From Rhodospirillales bacterium (GTDB lineage: Bacteria > Pseudomonadota > Alphaproteobacteria > Rhodospirillales > Casp-alpha2), in assembly GCA_017640505.1 (NCBI GenBank), contig JAEPQO010000003.1, positions 481,892 to 545,891 on the forward strand: DNA of 64,000 nucleotides, read 5' to 3'. Made by a program: the position numbers and the translations under genes. How positions within the stretch are numbered: the stretch's first letter is position 1; each line of letters opens with the position of its first letter. Below the pieces are notes generated by a model. The model saw only the letters and a program-made list of their open reading frames with translations, did no database searches and was not told where the DNA came from. Positions 18,030 to 25,180 of this stretch are shown here, piece after piece.

Positions 18030-18413
18030 ATGAAGATGAAGAATGTTGTTTTTGGTTGTTTAACGTCCTGCGCGCTGGCGTTCACGGTTGTGCCGGGAAC
18101 GGCATCGGCCGCGGACGGCGAGTCCGTATTCAAGAAGTGCAAAGCGTGCCACACGCTGGAAGCCGGCAAACACCGCGTCGGCCCGTCGCTGGCGGGTGTG
18201 GTCGGCCGTCAGGCCGGTACGGCGGACGGATACAACCGCTACAAGGGCCTCAAGGGCGCTGACTGGACCTGGACCGAGGCCGAATTGATGGCGTATCTCG
18301 AAGATCCGAGCAAGTACACCAAGGATAAGACCGGCCAGCGTTCCACCATGGCGCTGAAGCTCAAGGACGAAGAAGATCGCAAGGCGGTCATTGAATACTT
18401 GAAAGCGCACTAA
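18030..18413 (+). CDS. periplasmic class I c-type cytochrome
   Basis: A 127-residue protein. A signal peptide of about 27 residues ends at TASA/ADG, followed by one haem c site CKACH (37-41) and the axial Met in RSTMAL (Met107). The fold resembles mitochondrial-type cytochrome c, so it is probably an electron carrier between the bc1 complex and terminal oxidases. ATG 18030 has AAGGG about ten bases upstream; a TTG 24 bp earlier is less likely because it would extend the signal peptide. It is a single gene with its own terminator. Confidence 0.92.
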   Translation: MKMKNVVFGCLTSCALAFTVVPGTASAADGESVFKKCKACHTLEAGKHRVGPSLAGVVGRQAGTADGYNRYKGLKGADWTWTEAELMAYLEDPSKYTKDKTGQRSTMALKLKDEEDRKAVIEYLKAH

Positions 18414-18435
18414 GGCGTTTTCAGTCCTTCAAAGG

Positions 18436-18466
18436 AAAACGGCCGATCTAGGATCGGCCGTTTTTT
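18436..18466 (+). terminator. terminator after cytochrome c gene
   Basis: AAACGGCCGATC and GATCGGCCGTTT form a 12-bp perfect stem with a tiny CTAG-type loop, followed by a T-run. The A-tract on the other side lets it also serve the convergent trcR-like gene. Confidence 0.92.
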
Positions 18467-18484
18467 CGTTCGTATACCGGTGTC

Positions 18485-19114
18485 TCAGCTTTCGCCGGGC
18501 GTTTCTTCCGGCAGGTCCATCGGCGGCGGGGCCGCGATCGGCACGTCGCTTGCCGGTGCGGGCGCTTCGGCCTTCGGTCCATGAACGGTACCGGCACGGG
18601 CGCGCGCAACGGCAACGGCCTTTTCCAGATCGGTGGCGGCACACAGGCCGAGACCGACCGGGTTTTCCGCCTTGATGTTGGCCGAGTTCCAGTGCGAGCG
18701 GTCGCGGACCGACGTAATGGTCGGCTTGGTGGTGCCGATCAGCTTGGAAATCTGCGCATCGGAAAGTTCCGGATAGTTCTTCACCAGCCAGGAAATGGCA
18801 TTCGGGCGGTCGCCGCGCTTGGAAACCGGCGTGTAACGTGCGCCTTTCTGACGGGCCTTCGGCTGCGGGATATTGGGTTTCACCATCTGCAGCACCGCAT
18901 TGGTGTCCGCCTCGCAGCGCTCGATCTCCTCGGCCGTCAGCGCGCCGGCTTTGACAGGGTCCAGGCCCTGCATACCGACCGCGACGTCGCCATCGGCGAT
19001 CGCCTGAACTTCAAGCTCGTGCAGGCCGCAGAATTCGGAAATCTGCTTGAACGTGAGCGTCGTATTATCGACAAGCCAAACGGCAGTACCCTTTGGCATC
19101 AATGGATGCGCCAT
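18485..19114 (-). CDS. trcR: DUF1013 protein, TrcR-type cell cycle regulator
   Basis: A 209-residue protein matching DUF1013, an alphaproteobacterial family annotated as the cell cycle transcriptional regulator TrcR. The N-terminus MAHPLMPKGTAVWLVDNT leads to a helix-turn-helix-like stretch (TFKQISEFCGLHELEVQAIADG, here split by function), and a second one, LSDAQISKLIGTTKPTITSV, is at about 117-136. The last 45 residues are Ala/Pro-rich and probably disordered. It is monocistronic. The DNA target is not visible from sequence. Confidence 0.88.
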   Translation of the reverse strand: MAHPLMPKGTAVWLVDNTTLTFKQISEFCGLHELEVQAIADGDVAVGMQGLDPVKAGALTAEEIERCEADTNAVLQMVKPNIPQPKARQKGARYTPVSKRGDRPNAISWLVKNYPELSDAQISKLIGTTKPTITSVRDRSHWNSANIKAENPVGLGLCAATDLEKAVAVARARAGTVHGPKAEAPAPASDVPIAAPPPMDLPEETPGES

Positions 19115-19232
19115 AACACTTTCCTCTCGAACATCAGGGATTGACCGGATGGCACTCCGGTTAAAACTCGGCGCCTTTATAAACGTAGGCTCGGCCCCGG
19201 GTCAAAGCTTCATCGTGACTTTTTTCGCGGGC

Positions 19233-20231
19233 CTAGGCGCCGATATTCAGCATGATCTTGCCGATATGTGCGCTTGATTCCATCAGTTCGTGCGCTGCGC
19301 GGGCTTCGTTCAGCGGGAAAACCTTGTGAATCACGGGTTTGACGCGCCCGGCCTCGATCAGCGGCCACACGGTTTTTCGCAATTGCCGGGCAATTTCGCC
19401 TTTGCGTTCAATAGATTGTGATCTGAGCGTCGAGCCTGTCAGGGTGAGGCGCTTGAGCATCAGCGGCATGAAATTCACCTCCGCCTTGGCGCCGCGCAGG
19501 AACGCGATATTGACGATCCGCGCATCCGGCGCGCAGGCTTTGATGTTCTTTTCGATGTAATCGCCGCCGACCATATCGAGGATGACGTCGACGCCCTTGC
19601 CGCCAAATTCCTTGGCGGCGGCAACAAAGTCCTCGTCGCGGTAGTTGACCGCGCGCTCGGCGCCCAGCTCCAGGCACGCCTGGCACTTTTCCGCGCTACC
19701 TGCCGTCACCATCACGCGCGAGCCCAGTTGCGAGGCGATTTGGATCGCGGTCGTGCCGATGCCACTGGAGCCGCCGTGTACCAGAAGCGTCTCGTCGGGG
19801 CTGAGGTGCGCGCGCTCGAACACGTTGGTCCAGACGGTCATGCATGTTTCCGGCAATGCGGCCGCCTCGATCATCGACAGGCCGTCCGGCACCGCTAGGA
19901 CTTGTGGCACCGGCGCCGTCACGTATTCCGCATATCCGCCCCCGGCGACCAGTGCGCACACCTTGTCGCCGACGTTCAGGCCGGTAACGCCGTCACCGAG
20001 CTGAACGATCTCGCCCGAAACCTCAAGGCCAGGAATGTCCGTGACGCCGGGCGGTGGCGCGTAGTTGCCCTCGCGCTGGATGCAGTCCGGCCGGTTCACG
20101 CCCGCGGCCTCGACCCGGATCAGCACTTCGCCTGCCGCCGGCGCCGGTACGGGCCGGGTCGTCGATTGCAGGACCTCGGGGCCGCCGGGTTCGGTGATTT
20201 CGATGCAGTTCATGTCGGTCGGAATACTCAT
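19233..20231 (-). CDS. NAD(P)H:quinone oxidoreductase, PIG3 type
   Basis: A 332-residue medium-chain dehydrogenase without zinc ligands. It has VNRPDCIQREGNYAPPPGVTD near the N-terminus and the nucleotide fold VHGGSSGIGTTAIQ at about 146-159, and ends IGKIMLNIGA. This pattern matches the PIG3/TP53I3-like quinone oxidoreductases, which reduce quinones with NADPH. The start at 20231 has only a weak ribosome binding site; MNCIEITE six codons later is possible. Confidence 0.88.
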   Translation of the reverse strand: MSIPTDMNCIEITEPGGPEVLQSTTRPVPAPAAGEVLIRVEAAGVNRPDCIQREGNYAPPPGVTDIPGLEVSGEIVQLGDGVTGLNVGDKVCALVAGGGYAEYVTAPVPQVLAVPDGLSMIEAAALPETCMTVWTNVFERAHLSPDETLLVHGGSSGIGTTAIQIASQLGSRVMVTAGSAEKCQACLELGAERAVNYRDEDFVAAAKEFGGKGVDVILDMVGGDYIEKNIKACAPDARIVNIAFLRGAKAEVNFMPLMLKRLTLTGSTLRSQSIERKGEIARQLRKTVWPLIEAGRVKPVIHKVFPLNEARAAHELMESSAHIGKIMLNIGA

Positions 20232-20325
20232 GGGTTCGCTTCTCTGTCAGTAATGGTCGCGAGCGGGGCTTGTTTCCAAGGCGCGGTCTCTTTTAACATT
20301 CCGCCTCGGCGTTGGGGAGGGGCAT

Positions 20326-20508
20326 ATGGATATCGACGATCTGGAACCGAAGAAGCAAAAGCCGCCTAAGGTCGACCTCGAGGTTATGTCGATCGAGGCG
20401 CTTGGCGAATATATCGAGGAACTGGAGACGGAGATCGCACGCGTCCGCGATGCTATCAAGCTCAAGGAAGCCGCCCGGGCGGGCGCCGAATCCGTTTTTA
20501 AGCGCTAG
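20326..20508 (+). CDS. DUF1192 small protein
   Basis: A 60-residue protein with the DUF1192 pattern: MDIDDLEPKKQ, then MSIEALGEYIEELETEIARVRDAI as a coiled-coil helix. This family is near-universal in alphaproteobacteria and has no known function. GGGGAGGG lies upstream. It is divergent from the quinone oxidoreductase gene, and its last codons overlap by 4 bp the convergent small membrane protein. Confidence 0.88.
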   Translation: MDIDDLEPKKQKPPKVDLEVMSIEALGEYIEELETEIARVRDAIKLKEAARAGAESVFKR

Positions 20509-20738
20509 GCTTTCCTGCCGCGCCGGGTCATGAACATGATCCAGCCGATGGGGCCCAGGAACAGCACGATCACGAGCCAGCCGATGCGTGGGCTGAATGG
20601 GCAGCGCGTGCCCTTGGGCATGCGCCAGGGGCCCGCGGACGGGCTCAGGGCGACGTGAATCATGGGGAGCAGAAAACCGACGATCAGAATCGTCCAGGCA
20701 GTCCAAACCGGTAACAAATCGTCTCCTGACACGGCCAA
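20505..20738 (-). CDS. small membrane protein, PLDc_N-like
   Basis: About 77 residues with two hydrophobic helices: WTAWTILIVGFLLPMIHVAL and IGWLVIVLFLGPIGWIMFM, ending in RRGRK. The second helix matches the N-terminal membrane segment (PLDc_N) seen before phospholipase D domains and as stand-alone proteins. The start is uncertain: TTG at 20738 or GTG at 20732, neither with a clear ribosome binding site. Function unknown. Confidence 0.6.
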   Translation of the reverse strand: MAVSGDDLLPVWTAWTILIVGFLLPMIHVALSPSAGPWRMPKGTRCPFSPRIGWLVIVLFLGPIGWIMFMTRRGRKA

Positions 20739-20848
20739 AAAGCCGAGAATCGCTGTTGCCTATGCGAGCAGATGTTAAATCAAAATTAACGCCTCGGGGA
20801 TACGTTTTAGGTGTGCTATCGGGCCACCCGATACACACTTTGACGCCT

Positions 20849-20992
20849 CCCTGTAAAACTCGCCGCCCCTTCGGGGGCGGTCTTTTTCGTTCACATGTAT
20901 GAGAAAATTTCAAGAAAAAGACCCGCTTGACGTAACGCATAGCCGGCGCTTTAATTCTGTCACAATAAAAATTGCTGGCGAGTTTTACAGGG
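20849..20992. repeat. 16-bp perfect inverted repeat with terminator and promoter between arms
   Basis: The arm CCCTGTAAAACTCGCC (20849-20864) recurs inverted as GGCGAGTTTTACAGGG (20977-20992), 112 bp apart. Between the arms are a terminator-like hairpin (GCCGCCCC/GGGGGCGG then CTTTTT, 20862-20888) and a sigma70-like promoter TTGACG-18 bp-TTAATT (about 20928-20957). The gap 20739-21071 contains no gene. The arms could pair in one transcript or be operator copies. Confidence 0.6.
20862..20888 (+). terminator. terminator-like hairpin in the 20.8-kb gap
   Basis: CGCCCC/GGGGCG with a TTCG-type loop, followed by GTCTTTTTCG. It is 350 bp past the DUF1192 gene, so it may end a short untranslated or small RNA transcript rather than that gene. 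Confidence 0.6.
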
Positions 20993-21007
20993 TTGAGGCA
21001 ATTAACA

Positions 21008-21037
21008 CAGGGGGCTACCGGACATCCGGTGGCCCCC
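21008..21037 (+). other. GC-rich leader hairpin before the thioesterase pair
   Basis: GGGGGCTACCGGA and TCCGGTGGCCCCC form a 13-bp stem with one G-T pair, 35 bp before the first thioesterase start. There is no T-run. It probably lies in the 5' leader and may affect mRNA stability or translation. Confidence 0.45.
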
Positions 21038-21071
21038 AAACTTATGTTGGAACGGCAAGGTGAGGGGAGCG

Positions 21072-21518
21072 ATGGCGGCGCAGAAGATGGAAACGAGGCA
21101 GGACTATAAATATTTCCTGCCCCTGCAATCCCGCTGGATGGACAACGATCTTTACGGCCACGTGAACAACGTCACGTACTATTCCTACTTCGATACGGTC
21201 GTGAACTATTTCCTGATCGAAAAGGGCGGGCTCGATATCCACAAGGCGCCGGTTATCGGTGTCGTCGTTGAAAGCCACTGCAATTACATGAGCTCGGTTG
21301 CCTACCCGGATCTGGTCCAGTGCGGGCTACGCGTCGGACATCTGGGGAACTCATCCGTCCGCTACGAGATCGGCATCTTCAAAAACGATGACGCCGAGGC
21401 GAGTGCCGCCGGTCATTTCATCCATGTGTTCGTCGAACGCGAGTCCAACAAGCCGGTGGCTATTCCGAAACCGATCCGCGACGCCTTCGAGACGATCCTC
21501 GCGGAGAGCGGCGAATGA
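21072..21518 (+). CDS. 4HBT-type acyl-CoA thioesterase, first of a tandem pair
   Basis: A 148-residue single hot-dog domain. The N-terminal motif RWMDNDLYGHVNNVTYYSYF carries the catalytic Asp and the helix start of 4HBT thioesterases, which hydrolyse acyl-CoA esters. ATG 21072 is preferred to the GTG at 21060 because GAGGGGAG sits between them. The stop overlaps the start of the next thioesterase by 4 bp (ATGA). The acyl substrate is not predictable. Confidence 0.88.
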   Translation: MAAQKMETRQDYKYFLPLQSRWMDNDLYGHVNNVTYYSYFDTVVNYFLIEKGGLDIHKAPVIGVVVESHCNYMSSVAYPDLVQCGLRVGHLGNSSVRYEIGIFKNDDAEASAAGHFIHVFVERESNKPVAIPKPIRDAFETILAESGE

Positions 21519-21955
21519 GCGAGTACCTGAGCTGGCGCCGGGCCGATTTCCCGTTCCTGACCGAGATTCCCACCCGTTGGGGCGACAACGACATGCTCGG
21601 GCATCTCAACAATGTCGTCTACAACCGGATGATCGAAACGGTCGTGGTGCGCTTTACCATGGGGCCGCTTGAAATCGAATGGCAGACGGCGCCGTGCTAC
21701 CCGATCGTCGTCGAATCGCTCTGCCGATTCCACCGCTCACTGTCGTTTCCGGAAACGGTGACGGCGGGTTTGCGCGCCGGGCGGCTCGGCGGGACCAGCG
21801 TTACGTATGAGATCGCGCTTTTTGGGGAAGACGACGAGGCACCGGCATCGACGGGGCACTTCGTCCATGTCTTTGTCGACCGGGACGAGCACCGTTCAAT
21901 GCAAATTCCGCCGGACATCCGGGAGCGGATCGAACGGTTGGGCATGAAGGCCTGA
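21515..21955 (+). CDS. 4HBT-type acyl-CoA thioesterase, second of a tandem pair
   Basis: A 146-residue single hot-dog domain with the motif TRWGDNDMLGHLNNVVYNRM and a C-terminal GHFVHVFVDRD stretch that parallels GHFIHVFVERE in the upstream protein. It starts by 4-bp overlap with that gene, so the two are translationally coupled. The similarity points to an old tandem duplication; they may form a heteromer or act on different acyl groups. Confidence 0.88.
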   Translation: MSEYLSWRRADFPFLTEIPTRWGDNDMLGHLNNVVYNRMIETVVVRFTMGPLEIEWQTAPCYPIVVESLCRFHRSLSFPETVTAGLRAGRLGGTSVTYEIALFGEDDEAPASTGHFVHVFVDRDEHRSMQIPPDIRERIERLGMKA

Positions 21956-22020
21956 CCCCCAAGTAAAAGGCGCGCCCGCTTTCACGGACGCGCCCCTTCT
22001 CTCTCAGCAAATCGCCTTTA

Positions 22021-22476
22021 TCAGGCGGCCTTTTGCTCGATGGCCTTGGCGCCCGAGCCTGCAGCAATCTCGATCTTGCGCGGCTTCTCGCTTTCCGGCA
22101 CGACGCGTTCAAGCGCGACATGCAGGAGGCCGTTTTCAAGCTTCGCACCTTGCACCTGGATGTGGTCGGCCAGTTCGAACCGGCGCTCGAAAGCGCGGCC
22201 GGCGATGCCACGGTGCAGGTATTTCCGCTCTTCGTCGCCGTCGTTCATCTTGCCGGACACGACCAGGGTGCGGTCGGTCAGCGTGATGTCAATGTCATCG
22301 TCGGAAAAACCGGCAACAGCCAGGGTGATCTGATACCCGTTGTCGCCAAGCTGTTCGATGTTGTACGGCGGATAGGCGGTGTTCTGTTCGGTCTGCGCCG
22401 CAGAGTCGAGAAGACGCTGCATGCGGTCAAAGCCGACGGAATGACGGAAAAGGGGAGAAAAATCGATCGTTCGCAT
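22021..22476 (-). CDS. small heat shock protein Hsp20
   Basis: A 151-residue alpha-crystallin-type chaperone that holds unfolding proteins. The N-terminus MRTIDFSPLFRHSVGFDRM matches IbpA-like class A proteins; the domain spans about 38-130 with YQITLAVAGFSDDDID and the family signature GLLHVALERVVPE. An AAGGAGG ribosome binding site is present. I looked for a ROSE thermometer or sigma32 promoter in the 180 bp upstream and saw only a weak TTTGAA...CCATCC pair with poor spacing. Confidence 0.95.
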   Translation of the reverse strand: MRTIDFSPLFRHSVGFDRMQRLLDSAAQTEQNTAYPPYNIEQLGDNGYQITLAVAGFSDDDIDITLTDRTLVVSGKMNDGDEERKYLHRGIAGRAFERRFELADHIQVQGAKLENGLLHVALERVVPESEKPRKIEIAAGSGAKAIEQKAA

Positions 22477-22660
22477 AGCAAATCCTCCTTTGAGCGATTT
22501 GATCCATGAGCCCGCCCAGGAATTTGCCTGAGCTGCATATCACGGCCCCTAGCCGGGCTCCGTTAACGGGGATGGACCCAATTGGCATCCACCCTCTTCA
22601 AACATGAAATAGGCAGGCCGATGTGCCGTGCAAGGGGGGCGGATGAAATTTTTGCAGGTT

Positions 22661-22762
22661 GTTTCCCGGACGCGAAGCGGTCCGGGATCTATGGCTGGCA
22701 TGGCTCTTTTATTCGAAATGGGTCCCGGGTCTCACCCGGCGTGCGCGTCTAGCCCGGGAAAC
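22661..22762. repeat. intergenic palindromic repeat, two hairpins with inverted ends
   Basis: Begins GTTTCCCGG and ends CCGGGAAAC. Inside are a CCCGGAC/GTCCGGG hairpin and a GGGTCCCGGGTCTCACCCGG-type hairpin separated by about 30 AT-richer bases. It has the same two-hairpin layout as the elements at 7637 and 48582 but is longer. It sits between the hsp20 start and the cyclase stop; that gap (22477-22817) holds no gene. Confidence 0.65.
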
Positions 22763-22780
22763 AGATATGCATATATAAGT

Positions 22781-22838
22781 GGCTTGCGCGCTCGTTATTT
22801 GGCGGCTTGCGCGCTCGTTATTCCGCAGCTTGCGCTCG
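22781..22838. repeat. 23-bp tandem repeat at the 3' end of the cyclase gene
   Basis: GGCTTGCGCGCTCGTTATT recurs at 22781 and 22804, with a truncated third copy (AGCTTGCGCTCG) after it; the unit is 23 bp. The second copy contains the stop codon and last codons of the cyclase gene. This looks like a slippage duplication that leaves the reading frame unchanged. Confidence 0.75.
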
Positions 22839-24626
22839 ACGCCAGTCGACTTCCCAGAGTGTCACGGGGCCGTCGAAGCCCTTCATCTCGTAACCGCCCC
22901 GGTTGACGAAACGATACGATTTGCCGGCGCAGATGCCCTTGACCACGTCGGTCACGAAGATCTCGCCTTTCTGCGCCTTGTCGACGACGCGCGCCGACAT
23001 CTGCACGGTAGAACCGAACAAATCGTTGTCTTCCTGGATCGGCTCGCCGGCGTTGATGCCGATTTTCAGGAAAAGCGGCAGATTGGGGTTTGCCTGGGTG
23101 TGCGAGTTGGCACCCTGCTGCATCATGATCGCCGCCTCGACGCTGTCAGAGGCCTGTTCGAACGATGCCATGATGCCGTCGCCAGTATGTTTGACCTCGC
23201 GGCCGCGGAACTGTGTCAGCGCCTCGCGGACGACCCTGTTATGGGCGCGGACGACTTCCTGGGCACCGGCATCGCCCAGTTCCTGGGTCATTGCCGTGGA
23301 ACCCGCGATATCGGTGAACAGCACCGTGATGACACGCGGCTGTTCTTCCTTCTGCTTCGGCTTGTTCCATTCCTCAAGCGCCTTGTCCATGTGCCGCGAG
23401 ATTTGGCCCTCGTCGGACATGTACGTGTTCATGGCATTGCGCCCGGCCTGGAACATCTGCATGTAGCGGCTGTCCTGAAGCAGGTATTCCTCGTACTTTC
23501 CGGCGAAGTTTTCGGCGTGAGACTTCTTGTAACCCAGCACCTGAACGCTGTCGGCGAGGATCCGGTTCGCTGCATTCTGGTCGATGCCCCGGCTCTGCAT
23601 CAGGGCTTCTGTCGCGCCTGCGACCCAGAGGTTGACGCCGAATTTGTTGAAGTTGTCGAGCTTCTCTTTGTTGAAATTGGACCCTTCGAGCGCGTTGCCG
23701 AGGGCCTTCATCATGTAGGCCTTCTGCTTTTCTTCCTTGGGCGACAGGCCCGGCGTGCCTTTCGCCTCGGCGCCCGGCGGTGCAGTGCCGCCGCCGTCGT
23801 CCGGCTTGTCGCCGCCCATTTCCTTGCGCATACGTTCGTTGGACGCACTGTCGTCGTCTGCCGTGCTCGACGGGCTTGGCCGGCCATCCTTGGCGGCAGG
23901 GTCACGCCCGGGCTGCGGCCGTTTCTTTTTCTTCTTCTTGACCTTTTTGACTTTGCGCGGCGCCTGGGCGGCTTTCGGCTGGAACAGGGGCTTGCCCTTG
24001 TTTTCCTTGATTTGTGTCTTCTTGAGCAGGCTGGAAGCCATCATTAGCGCCGAGAGCAGGAAGGTGCCGACGAAGACAACGAACAGCACGTTGGATTCCG
24101 CATTGCCCTTCATCGTCGTGCCGAACAAGACCTTGCCGCTGATAAGGCTCGACGCCATGAACGTGAAGAAACCGGCGATCGTCAGGCTGATCAACGCCAC
24201 CATCAGCAGCTTGACGATCACCAGCGTCAGCGTGCTTTCCTTGGGCTTTCCGGCGGCCTTCTTGCGGCGCTTGTGCGCGTCTTCATCGGTCAGGGACGAA
24301 AATGTGTTGGAAAGTTCTTCGTCCGACGCATCGTCGTCGGCCCAACTGGACTTGCCTTTAGATTTCGCGCCGCCAGCGCCTGTGGCATCGGTCTCGTGGG
24401 CATCGGCTTTAACGCCGGCACTCTTGTAGATCACGAATTCCTGAGAGGTGCCGCGGTCGGGGTCGTATACCTCGCGAACGACTTTTACCGCGGTAATGCC
24501 GGGGATGCGCTCAAGGCCCTGGGCTTCCTCGATCGCCGCTTCCTTCTGAAAGGAACCGAACTGAGCGTGAATACTCCACCGCTGACCTTGCTGGACCTGG
24601 ACCTCGAATTGAGTAATCCCGGGCAC
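22818..24626 (-). CDS. membrane-anchored class III adenylate/guanylate cyclase
   Basis: A 602-residue protein. Residues 1-70 form a small domain, followed by a charged linker, two membrane helices (about 132-158 and 180-201), a Lys-rich cytoplasmic segment, a Pro/Asp-rich linker and a helical region. A C-terminal class III nucleotidyl cyclase domain runs from about 432. FTDIAGST (437-444) and KHTGDG (479-484) supply the metal-binding Asp residues, and LFGSTVQMSARV follows. It probably makes cAMP in response to a membrane or cytoplasmic signal. It is a single gene; its start has no strong ribosome binding site. Confidence 0.87.
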   Translation of the reverse strand: MPGITQFEVQVQQGQRWSIHAQFGSFQKEAAIEEAQGLERIPGITAVKVVREVYDPDRGTSQEFVIYKSAGVKADAHETDATGAGGAKSKGKSSWADDDASDEELSNTFSSLTDEDAHKRRKKAAGKPKESTLTLVIVKLLMVALISLTIAGFFTFMASSLISGKVLFGTTMKGNAESNVLFVVFVGTFLLSALMMASSLLKKTQIKENKGKPLFQPKAAQAPRKVKKVKKKKKKRPQPGRDPAAKDGRPSPSSTADDDSASNERMRKEMGGDKPDDGGGTAPPGAEAKGTPGLSPKEEKQKAYMMKALGNALEGSNFNKEKLDNFNKFGVNLWVAGATEALMQSRGIDQNAANRILADSVQVLGYKKSHAENFAGKYEEYLLQDSRYMQMFQAGRNAMNTYMSDEGQISRHMDKALEEWNKPKQKEEQPRVITVLFTDIAGSTAMTQELGDAGAQEVVRAHNRVVREALTQFRGREVKHTGDGIMASFEQASDSVEAAIMMQQGANSHTQANPNLPLFLKIGINAGEPIQEDNDLFGSTVQMSARVVDKAQKGEIFVTDVVKGICAGKSYRFVNRGGYEMKGFDGPVTLWEVDWRRAQAAE

Positions 24627-24825
24627 GCTAAAACCTCCAGACGATCACAGCCTGGACTGTAATCGCTCTCCACACACATCAACCGGCCACATCCCCCGTT
24701 TGGCGGCGCGGTCGTTCCCGAATTTCAGAATACCAAAATCGGATTCTGATAACAATTTGATTTTGCAACGCAATATTAGAGCAATAGGGCGAGTGGGCGA
24801 CCTAATTACAGTAAAATAAAAAACG

Positions 24826-24857
24826 CTCCCGCGGCGTCCGAAGGAGCGTTTTTGAAT
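24826..24857 (-). terminator. terminator after rpmE
   Basis: AAAAACGCTCC and GGAGCGTTTTT pair around a 12-base loop. Both flanks are A/T runs, so it may work both ways. It is 17 bp after the rpmE stop. Confidence 0.88.
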
Positions 24858-24873
24858 AGCCTGTTATGCGGCG

Positions 24874-25098
24874 TTAGCTTTTCAGGCCGATACCCGAGAA
24901 GCGTTTGTTGAACTTCGCCAGCTGGCCGCCGCTGTCGAGCAGGCGGTGCACACCGGTCCACGCCGGGTGCGACGAAGGATCGACGTCGAGTTTCAGCGTA
25001 TCGCCGGGGTTGCCCCAGGTCGAACGCGTCGTGAAGGTCGTCCCGTCGGTCATCTGGACCGTGATCTCGTGGTATTCCGGGTGCGTGTCTTTTTTCAT
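24874..25098 (-). CDS. rpmE: 50S ribosomal protein L31, cysteine-free form
   Basis: A 74-residue protein starting [19 protein letters not shown], which matches bL31. It has no cysteine at all, so it lacks the zinc-ribbon ligands of the C+ form. Zinc-independent L31 is common in this class. GAGCGAAAGCC precedes the ATG. It is the last gene before a terminator and is downstream of the MFS gene. Confidence 0.95.
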   Translation of the reverse strand: MKKDTHPEYHEITVQMTDGTTFTTRSTWGNPGDTLKLDVDPSSHPAWTGVHRLLDSGGQLAKFNKRFSGIGLKS

Positions 25099-25180
25099 GG
25101 CTTTCGCTCCGCTTGAAACAGGCGGGCCTTATACATAGTCGCCGGGACGGTTTCAAGCCTCCAGTTTAAACTTCTGTATC

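Noticed and set aside
22477..22817. ROSE thermometer or sigma32 promoter upstream of hsp20
   Set aside because: No anti-SD U(U/C)GCU element pairs with the ribosome binding site, and the TTTGAA/CCATCC pair has wrong spacing.
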